A stretch of DNA of 64,000 nucleotides, taken from contig OW285193.1 of assembly GCA_935421135.1 (NCBI GenBank), positions 16,478,099 through 16,542,098 of the forward strand. Reading direction: 5' to 3'. The number at the start of each line of letters is the position of its first letter. The first letter of the stretch is position 1. Source of the stretch: Bugulina stolonifera. Taxonomy: Eukaryota > Bryozoa > Gymnolaemata > Cheilostomatida > Bugulidae. A model generated the notes under the pieces. That model ran no database searches. It was not told where the DNA came from and saw only the letters and a program-made list of their open reading frames with translations. A program made the position numbers and the translations under genes. Below, piece after piece: positions 49,650-58,700 of this stretch.

Positions 49650-50363
49650 ACTGTTGCATATACATGTAGGCTTATTATCACCAAAGGGACACATTTGCTA
49701 TTTTAATTATAATAGTCTCAAATATTATGAATACAAGATTCTTGTTTTCCATTGGAGATACTTTTTTCCAGTCTGTTGGAAAGCCAACTCCAAGAAATTA
49801 TTGCTATAATAATGCTTCCCCACAACATTATAATAACTTGTACACTTTGGTCTATAATGCCAATAGCCTAAAGCAAAACTTTGGATAGCTTCCAAACTTG
49901 TCCTCATGCCACAGTACATGTAGTTATTCACTCATTCGATAAAGTGGTGCCAATGTGTCCCTTGGGACTATCTCTGAGGTGCACTGATCAAATACATTCT
50001 TTGAACTTCCGTTGAACACAGTAGAATATTCCAGCATTACAGTTACAAAGAATAAAGTACATGCAAGTAGCTACACCAGGTATACCATTATTGGTACATA
50101 AACATACATAAACCTTGACCAATATGGTTGCTTAGCTAGAGTTCAGCATTCGAACTGCTGGCATAAGTGCTTGAACAAAGGGCTTGACTAGCTTGTAGGC
50201 ACACATAGCAGGCTTGTATTGCCACCATGACCCTTATTAAACATAATAAGCAAAGTTTTCACAAATATAAATGTAGAGCATGGCCATGCCATGATGCCAA
50301 CCCAACCTACCTGGAAACCACAGGAAGTACAGTCTGGTCTCAGAAGATTAAGATGAAGTTGAT
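49650..50363. other. Spacer, no gene seen
   Basis: AT-rich sequence. From about 50,150 it shows scattered similarity to the flank of copy 1 (GCTTGAACAAAGGGCT; ATGAAGTTGATAATGTG), so the duplicated block extended here before decaying. Confidence 0.5.
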
Positions 50364-50676
50364 AATGTGGTATGACCTTGACATCTGCTTGATCTCAATA
50401 AAGACACATCTACTGTATAGTACTACTTACACAGAGTCTTCACTTCATAGTTGTCAAGGTCTTCGACCTTGCTTCCCGAGCTTCCTGCTAGGTCGGAACA
50501 TACTCTTTCTCAGTATAGTAAACAAGCATTGACTCTGGACCACATGGGTCTTGAGTAGTCATTGGAGCACTAGTACCTGTCGATCTTTCATGTAATGAGA
50601 AGACCTAGCACCACTCATACATTGTGTAGGTTCTTCATTTTAGACAAGGACATCACAACCCCCAAAAGCCATCACA
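50364..50676 (-). mobile_element. Diverged LTR-like repeat, inverted relative of 30,821-31,483
   Basis: Read on the minus strand it starts TGTGATGGC, and includes CATTACATGAAAGATCG and GTAGATGTGTCTTTATTGA, all paralleled in the element at 30,821. The low-coordinate end is uncertain. Confidence 0.55.
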
Positions 50677-51108
50677 ATATAATGCTAGTTGGCTAGTTGT
50701 TGCTGTCGTTAGTAAGTTACGCACCTAGATGCATCAAAAATACACCCTCTACCAAACAAACATTCATTAATACTTTAAATTGTCACTAAACAAAACTTGG
50801 CTGGGTGAAAAAAATGGTTAGGAATGGACAATAAAGTTTTCATCCCTGTAATAATAAATTTATTTATTTAACTAGAGGTGAGAGGGTCCCTTGCCTTATA
50901 ATTTCTATCTACAGTGTGTGTTATACAACCAGCCATATATAAATCCACAATGATTTAATTAGCTAACAATTTATAAAATGTAAAAATGTATATATTTAGT
51001 TTACTAAGTTTTTCTGTGTAACAATTATAGTTTAGTTTTGTTTGTTTTGTTTAGTTTCTGAAACAGAAACATATTGTATTATAAGGTATAATCTACCATA
51101 CAATAACT

Positions 51109-51597
51109 ATGTTAGTTTCAACTAACCTAGGCAAAAGGTTCTTAAATATTATGAACACCGGTTTCCCAGCCAACCATACTCTGAGAATAATATTCAACAG
51201 AAATACTATGAAGGTGAGCTATGCCTGCAGGCCAAACATGGCAACATTGATAGCAAAAATTGACAAGACCTCAACAGAAGCCAGAACAAACACAGGGAAT
51301 TGTAGAGTCAAGGAACAATGTACACTAAATGTAAGCTACTGACAAATGAGGAGTTTAATCTATCAAGCAATCGTAATCACCAGCATCAATAAAATAGAGA
51401 CATATGTAGGCCTAGCAGAAAACACTTTCAAAACTAGATACTATAATAACCACAATCATGTCATCCATTGGAATGGGCTTGAATTGATCAGAGACAAGTT
51501 CCTGGTAGCCCAAACTACATTTACTGTGTCGTTCAGAAATAATAATCATGATAATAGTATCTATATATTGTCCAATAGTAAAGTTCAGCACATGTAG
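51109..51597 (+). pseudogene. Retroelement remnant with GIY-YIG-like segment
   Basis: Two abutting frames, 51109-51342 and 51346-51597, separated by a stop. The first holds VSYACRPNMATLI and a Cys-containing NTGNCRVKEQC stretch; the second has TYVGLAENTFKTRYYNNH. This order (Cys-rich segment, then YVGL...FKTRY) resembles the C-terminal endonuclease part of animal Penelope-like or related retroelements. Assignment rests on motif memory. No reverse transcriptase core is visible upstream, so the copy is 5'-truncated. Confidence 0.6.
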
Positions 51598-51724
51598 AGT
51601 CAGAACACAAGTCTACTAGTTACATGAACTGTGATTGGGTACTGACTTGGCCAGTGGTTACATGAGTTCCACGTAGTTTATATTTAATTTTACTATACAA
51701 ATACAGAAATGTCACTTTAGCCTT

Positions 51725-51778
51725 CACATGTAGCTACATTTTATATTCTACTGGCATGCTCAAAGTGCCTTATAAAAG
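51725..51778 (+). promoter_or_regulatory. Core promoter of peptide gene copy 5
   Basis: ACATTTTATATTCTACTGGC, ATGCTCAAAGTGCC, then TATAAAAG at 51,771; leader exon ends at 51,847 (GTATCAG|GTGAGG). The most diverged of the modules but in the same order. Confidence 0.75.
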
Positions 51779-52021
51779 GTATTACACACTGAAACTGATG
51801 CGATATACATGTTAATACAATACCAGATACAAGATCAGGAGTATCAGGTGAGGTTCTATTTTACACATACTTGAGACCTTAGAGTTTAGAATAATATAAT
51901 TTTCTAGTTATACATGCATATTCATGCTACAAACTAAAATATAAATACATAATATGGGCTGTTAGGGGGTTTGACCAGTTTTATATATTATATACAATCA
52001 TGTAGTATAATAATATGCTGT

Positions 52022-52135
52022 TTTTATGCAACAAATTTGTCTATTGAGCAGTCAGAGACTTGCTTCACATCCTGGTATTTTCATGGATGTGAAACAAGTC
52101 GCTGACTGCTCAATAGACAAATTCCTTGCATAAAA
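52022..52135. mobile_element. Hairpin MITE in intron 1 of copy 5
   Basis: TTTTATGCAACAAATTTGTC and TATTGAGCAGTCAGAGACTT pair with AAGTCGCTGACTGCTCAATA and GACAAATTCCTTGCATAAAA, leaving a short centre. One arm recurs in a dynein intron at 2367. Target duplication not clear. Confidence 0.8.
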
Positions 52136-52242
52136 GATATCATAGATATGTAATAGTTTTTTTCAGCTTATATCTAGTTTAATACTTTATTTATTATAAT
52201 ATTATAATCTTACATAATTATATTATAGATTTAACAACTAAC

Positions 52243-52834
52243 ATGAAAGTATTGCTGTTTGTGACACTGCTGTTAAGTGTACTGGTGATGATGATGATGC
52301 CAGTGTCATCTACAAGGATTGGTGGTCCTAACGGATCTGGGTCTGGTTGGAAACCTCCCCCATTCGGGTAAGTGTACCCTCCCCCATTCGGGTAAGTGTA
52401 CCTTCCCCCATTCGGGTAAGTGTACCCTTCCCCATTCGGGTAAGTATACCCTTCCCCATTCGGGTAAGTGTACCCTCCCCCAAACAACCTTCCAGTGTAA
52501 ATACATGTATGTATAGAGGAGTTGGAATGTATGAACCCACTAGACTAAGCTACAACTACATGGTGTAATGTATATGCTACTACAACTACATGGTGTAATG
52601 TATATGCTGTTACAACTACATGGTGTAATGTATATGCTACTACAACTACATGGTGTAATGTATATGCTGTTACAACTACATGGTGTAATAATGTATATGC
52701 TGTTACATACTTCATAGTTCCTGCTGCAGTTAAATAATATCATTTTATTATGCTGATTCTGCTCTGTTTACTTTAGGCTGTGCAACGATGGGAAAGGTAT
52801 CAACATTGGAGGAGTGTGCTACCCTCTTGGTTAA
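52243..52834 (+). CDS. Putative secreted single-disulfide peptide, copy 5 (diverged)
   Basis: Coding exons 52243-52367 and 52777-52834 (phase-2 intron, GG|GTAAGT), 60 codons plus TAA; exon with ATG from 52,229. Signal peptide LLLSVLVMMMMPVSS. The mature part, about 37 residues, has a Gly/Ser-rich start (GGPNGSGSG), then WKPPPFG, C-N-D-G-K-G-I-N-I-G-G-V-C and YPLG. Poly(A) signal at 52,924. The first donor is followed by four further copies of itself. No large duplicated flank is shared with the others, so this is an older member. Confidence 0.82.
52356..52492 (+). repeat. 24-bp array repeating the copy-5 splice donor
   Basis: CATTCGGGTAAGTGTACC plus CTCCCC occurs at 52361, 52385, 52409, 52433 and 52457. 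Every unit carries an intact or near-intact GTAAGT (one GTAAGTAT). The 24-bp period keeps the phase, but reading past the first donor meets TAA at once (GGG TAA), so any later donor would end the peptide before the Cys loop. Confidence 0.9.
52551..52702 (+). repeat. 30-bp minisatellite in intron 2 of copy 5
   Basis: Five units of TACAACTACATGGTGTAATG + TATATGCTAC/GT, the last with a 3-base insertion (TAATAATG). Confidence 0.92.
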
Positions 52835-52923
52835 CTTTACACTTTCCTGATAACATTAGGTGTAGCCTACAGACATCTGTACAATATTACTGAAGATTGA
52901 AATGTTGTATTCTACTGTAAAAC

Positions 52924-52929
52924 AATAAA
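52924..52929 (+). promoter_or_regulatory. Poly(A) signal of copy 5
   Basis: AATAAA in the context AAAACAATAAAATTTC, 90 bases after the stop. Confidence 0.7.
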
Positions 52930-52934
52930 ATTTC

Positions 52935-55738
52935 ATGAAAAACTAACATTTTCGAAGTGAGTATGAGAGACAAATTAAATACCTGTTACTACAAGATTGC
53001 TTGGTTGTCACGGGAGTGGCACATAGCCCATATTTGATTACTGTGTCTACATGGTATCCATTGCAGTTTGTGATTTTTTTTAATGCCTATAAACCAAACT
53101 TTGAGCATTTGCATGTAGATTAAAATAATATCAGCTCTACCATATGTTGTTCTGGTCTGCTGATATTCTAAACTGTGGTATTAGTATTACGATGAGATAG
53201 ATATGAGAGAACTCCACCTCTTGTATAGTACTTACATGCACATGGTAGATAGACATACACATTATTCAATAAACTGTGACACCATTATGCATAGCACTGA
53301 CAGCATGAGGGATCTACATGTCTGCTAGATCCATAGTAAATGGGGGTAAATAAAATTGCTGCATGCCCTATAATTATAATGTGCTACTATGTACTACTGA
53401 ACAATACTGCTACTGAGCCGACCTTCACCCAGATGCTGTCACATTCTTTATTCAACAAGCCTCTAGTAGTCACCGGCCTGTACAGACATGTAGGCCTTCC
53501 GCAAAATGTGTCATGAACATCACCACTAACTAACCATCACCACTAACTGACCAAACTTGCAATAATTTTTAAAGCACTGCCTGAACATAGAGGATAGGTT
53601 TCAAACTTCAAACCCCAGTAAGAGATTGGTTATCTCTAATACATGTATGTGGAACCAAGTCCATGGGTGCTTCAATAAATATCATATTATAAGCATAATA
53701 TATGCACAGTGTTATGCATTACTTTAATAAATTTAATGTCTACAGCATGTGTTATAGAACCACACCAGTTTCTATTAATAATATCTTATTAAATTAATTA
53801 GAATAAATGTACAGCATCAGGTGAAAATAGTATGCATACACAAATACACATGCTATGTTGTAATACATTATGTAGCAGAGATGGTAGTCTAGATTTTGTT
53901 AGTGACTAGTCTCTTCTTGTATTATTCAACTAGCAGGCTAGTCTTTCTCATGTAACAATGAATTTAATGAAAATAATAGGAGAGAAGTTGATACCCTTTC
54001 AGTATTCTCAGTGGAAAATTGCAAATCAGTACTACTCGAAAACAATTTGAAGTTGTCTCCTCAATAAAAAATCACTAATGATGTTGAAAAGAGAAGCAAA
54101 CTCCAAAATATATGAATAAACAAGTATAAGATTGAAGATGCATACTCATGGATTAAAACAGTAAATTGTAGTGTTGCAGTTTTGTATAATTAATTTTATT
54201 CTAATGCTTGATTATTTAAATTATAAGAATAGAGAATAGAGTCCTAATATGTAGTAATAATTGAATATAATATTGAAACTTGGAGGATGTTGATGTATTA
54301 ACAAGAGAATTGGCATTAATTATATATCTAATAATAGATTACTAATGGTCAAGTTGAAATCGCCTCAGAAAACACAAACTAGGATACCATGTTCCCATTG
54401 TGGACGGTTAAATCAGTGTTATTTCAGATCACGATATCCAAAAAATAGTCAAACAGTAGTCACAGAGGCTAACTGGTATGTCTATATTATTATAATAGAG
54501 ATTTAATACCCAGGAAAAACAAAGTGTAATAAAAATATGTATAGCAGGTTGCAGTTATTTCTAAACTATGAAAGTTAGACAAAATTGTAATTTCAAAAGA
54601 TAATATAATATAATACCATGATAAATAACATCACTGATACCTTTAACCATTTTATTAATAATGTGTATTCTATGTTATGTAATATCAGGGGGTTAACTAG
54701 TTTAGGCTAAGGGCCTGTAAAGTCTACAAAGACCTCTAAACTAATTCAATGTAATAAATACAATGAGCTCTATTCATCACATGACTAGAGAAGGCCACCC
54801 ATACAGCTGATACATGCAGCAGACAGTGTGACACGATGCAAGCTAGTAGTAGTACAAGTACAAGATGGTGGATACTGGTGACTGATACTAGGTAGTGTAC
54901 TGTACAGCAGTCGGGAATTTGACTGATCATTATTTAGTAGGGTTTGACAATAAATATAACAATAATACAAGAAATAGGGGAGTAGAGAATTAATGACAGT
55001 GCGTGGATATTATACTATAATAGAATAAACTAAATTTAGAAAGGCAACAACGGCAACATAAGCACATATATATAGTACCACATAACACTGGCTATTCAGT
55101 CATTGAGGTATAGTTGGTTCCATCAGATGTGTAGCAGACGTACAAATTGGTTGTTATACCTGTTGCTATTGGAGGACAGAAAGTCTATCAGCCAATTACA
55201 GGCCATGTTATATACATCTAGTGGATGGTAGAGTGACCAATCAGCCAATGACAGGTATTGTTACATACATGTATGTTGACCTTGACCTCACATAAATACT
55301 CTGTAAGACATACACAAAGACATTAAAACAGGAAATTAATCAGTTGCAGTCGATGCTCCACAATGATATTGACAAATGCAACCAACGACCATATAAGGAA
55401 AGACTATGCACTCACAAAACTCTATTGCAAATCAGCACCAAAGGTGAAAAGTTGGCCATGGATTCGGTGTTGCATAATTTACAAACAAAATTTTGCATAA
55501 AAATTAAGCTACATCTACCACCTTATAAGGTCGTTGTGAGTTGTGACACCAATACCCAGTTTAGAGATAGAAAGTGTTACCCAGCATGCAATTCCACAAT
55601 TAAACAAATCTGAAGAAGCAGTGAACAATGTATTAATTAGATGAATAATCTACTTGTGTAGTTGGATATTAACAATCGCAACGTAAATTAGGTTTACACT
55701 GTACATAGCCAGCGAAGGGGACTGGGGGATTGTAAGGG
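52935..55738. other. Intergenic or CELF 3' UTR, no gene seen
   Basis: AT-rich. The longest frame (55344-55613, 89 codons, plus strand) has no recognisable domain, no signal peptide and no splice partner. Because the CELF gene ends on the minus strand near 55,739 or 56,604, part of this stretch is probably its 3' UTR. Confidence 0.5.
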
Positions 55739-58700
55739 TTAAACGTGGCGATATAGTCGTTTGCTCCTATAAGAAAATAATATTTTTAAAATACTGACAA
55801 TGTCTAAAACAGGAAACTAAATCTATGTTTTGCGAACTATGGCCACACAAATATGGCGAACAAATAAGCTATACTTTATATACGATCAAGCTTTCGACTG
55901 ACAGTGAACAATGAACACAAAATTAAGGGACTTAAGCTAATGGCAGCCACATGTATATTATTACCAGTGCATCTAACCTAACTATAGCTTGCTTTCTATT
56001 GGTAGTTGATAGTGGATGTTGGTATCATGACATGAATTGGTTTAGAGCGTCTGGTTGGTTAACTTAATGGGAGTGATTTAATACTGATTTTGCTCTTCGG
56101 CTGGGTTGTATGGATTTGGGTAAAATGTAGTGTGAGCAACAGGGCTGGAAGTAAAGTGTTATCTTACATTGCAAATGTGTTCATGTGATTTGATTGGATG
56201 CTGGGAGTAGATATCACAATTTAGAACAAAATTATTATATTATATAAAATACAATGGATGTTAATCAGCCTGTGCTTTACTGACATCTGGTGAGTAAATA
56301 GCTGACATCGTTGCAGTGTAACTAAAGCAACTTTAGTATAGGGGCAGGTTTCGAGATGGAATATAAGTAAAAGTGTGGAATTTGTAAAGTAAAAGAGTGA
56401 CCTACATGAATAAAGTTTTTAAGCTAATGAATAAATTAAAATAAATAATTGTGTATAAAAATATAAAAAATTAATAACCATACATTATAAATAATATCCT
56501 AAACTTATCTATCAACTTCTCAAATGATTTGAGGTCAACAATTTAATTTTAGTCAAATAGGCTGGCTGGCTGTAATAGGATTCTGTAAAGATATGAGACA
56601 AGGTCAAGCAGCTACTTCTTCTACCAATACGTACCAATATGGTTTATTCTCATTTTTTGGTCGTTTTAGTTGCACCTTTAATCTTTTCATTCCTACTTGG
56701 AAGCCGTTCATGGTGGCAATAGCCACTTGCGCCGAGGAAGGGTTGTCATAGCTGACAAATCCTACGAATAAAAATCATCATCATTAGAACTCTGTATTTA
56801 TCTGTACGTATGGAAATAATTATGCATTATGCCACTTTGTGATTGAATTTACGTAAATTATAATGATATTGTAATCAACTTTAACTGAACAGTAAATAAC
56901 TTCTATAGATAAGCCTATAAGGCAATATTGGCCTCGCAGGATCATACAAAATACCTTGTGGCAATGTGGGAATTATCAACTCCTATTTCAGTTTTGCAGA
57001 GAGTTCGGTAAATAAAGATTCCAATAAAAATAATCATCAAAATGCGGGTGTTTATTCACCAATCAAAGGCAAAGGATAACAGCTTGGCCCAAAGTCATTG
57101 GTAAGTGGATGTCTTCCCTTTTGTTCCTATTTTTTGTCGGAAACATACTACATGCATATCATAGCAACTATTATTATTGTGGATGTAAGTTACAGTTCTC
57201 ACCAAAGCACTTGCTCAAGTTGGTCTGTTTATCGATGAAGACTTTAGAGCTGACTACATTGCCATACGGAGCAAAAGCTCTTAGCAAGTCGATGTCTGTG
57301 AACTCTTGGGGCAAGTGATAGATGAAGAGGTTAGCCCCATCAGGACCTTCTGTCTGCTTACCGGCAGGTGTGTCTACAGCTAATGCTGCCGGGGCATAGG
57401 CTTGAGGGAAAGAGGCTACAAAGATTATGATCTCAGCATGACAACTTGAATCATTACAGTTGATTGTTTCAAAGCAACACAGAACATGAAAGCAGCTACT
57501 GTAAAAGAACAGACCATTTACCAGACAAAAACTTGCCATCACTTCTAGTTCACATATATTATCACCATAGACAACATACATGAGCATAGCACATAGGCAT
57601 ACACATGCTTGAATGAGTACACTCTACCCATAACCCAACTACACTACCAAACTAGGAAATAGACAAATCACATGTGGAAGAAAAATGAAACATTTACAGT
57701 ACAAATATTATGATACATAGTTGGCAATATTAATGTTTAACATTTGAAGTGAATAATATGACTTATGAGGAAACATGAAAAGATATTCAATGCAGGGGTG
57801 TGACGGTAGCTGATCATGTGGAGACAACTCCTAGTGACCAGCGGGTAACCAGTGAGTGAGTGGGTGACCAGCGAGTGACCAGTGAGTGAGTGAGTTGGTA
57901 GAAGTGATGAGTATGGGTAGAGAGCTGCTACTTACTACAGTAGGTCCATATTTAATTAATTTTCTGGGATCATTATTCTACAGTTTACTATTGCTACAAT
58001 CAGTCTTCTAATGTTTGTTTCTCTCACAACCAATCTGTACAGCAATGCTTATGAGGTACAAGTCTGGAATGCTGGGAGCAATGCTAGTTAGACGGAGGGC
58101 GCTAGTGTGAAGGTGAAGGGTAGAATAGAGTAGAGTGACCGGTGGCAGCGCTGCCAGAGGATGCAGTAGGTAGATGGGATCAATCTATCTATACCTGTGT
58201 ATTGAGCTATGCCACTATAAGCCTGAGACAGTGCCGCATCTATTGCTGCATTCGTTGTGTGAGAATGCGGTGCAGTCTGTAACGCTGCCACAGGGCCTGC
58301 TGCCGCTGTTACACCACCACCAAGGGCATGACCAGGGTAAGCAGCAGCCAGAGATGGCTGAGGGTTCAACGTTGCATTGCACTGCTGCTGCTGTATGTGG
58401 GCTGCCGCTGCAAGAGGGTTGCCTGCAGCAGCATTAGCAGACATACCAGCCGCAGGAGGCAGTGCCTGCTGGCCTGCTGCCACAGCCTGTAGGCCTAAAA
58501 TTAACACACGTACAGAATAGAACACTTACTATAAGAAATAGTACACATTGTGTTATGTGAGCGGTAGCAGTTAAGGTACACAGGCTATAAACAAACATTA
58601 TAACACTCAATACATGTACATGTATATGATAATGAACACAAGTGACATATTCATGGATGAAATGTCTATGCCTCTGGAAGACATGGAGCTTTCCAAGTTT

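Larger units (their letters stand above)
46890..49700. repeat. Duplicated block Y2 (sister of Y1, about 39,300-41,870)
   Basis: Shares with Y1 the captured dynein fragment, the second-set first exon, the text GGTCTGGTACAGACAT and AGATGGAGTTGGTC, the orphan promoter module and a peptide gene (copy 4 versus copy 2). It lacks the Y1 SINE and has a TTCGAA-rich MITE instead. Confidence 0.82.

Noticed and set aside
52218..52487. Minus-strand frame encoding repeated TYPNGEG units
   Set aside because: It is the antisense reading of the 24-bp splice-donor array of copy 5; its repetitiveness comes from that array.
55344..55613. 89-codon frame as a possible gene
   Set aside because: No domain, signal peptide, promoter module or splice partner, and no duplicate elsewhere in the window; could be chance.
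58174..58437. Plus-strand 87-codon frame
   Set aside because: Antisense shadow of the Ala/Gln-rich CELF exon 58,195-58,494.
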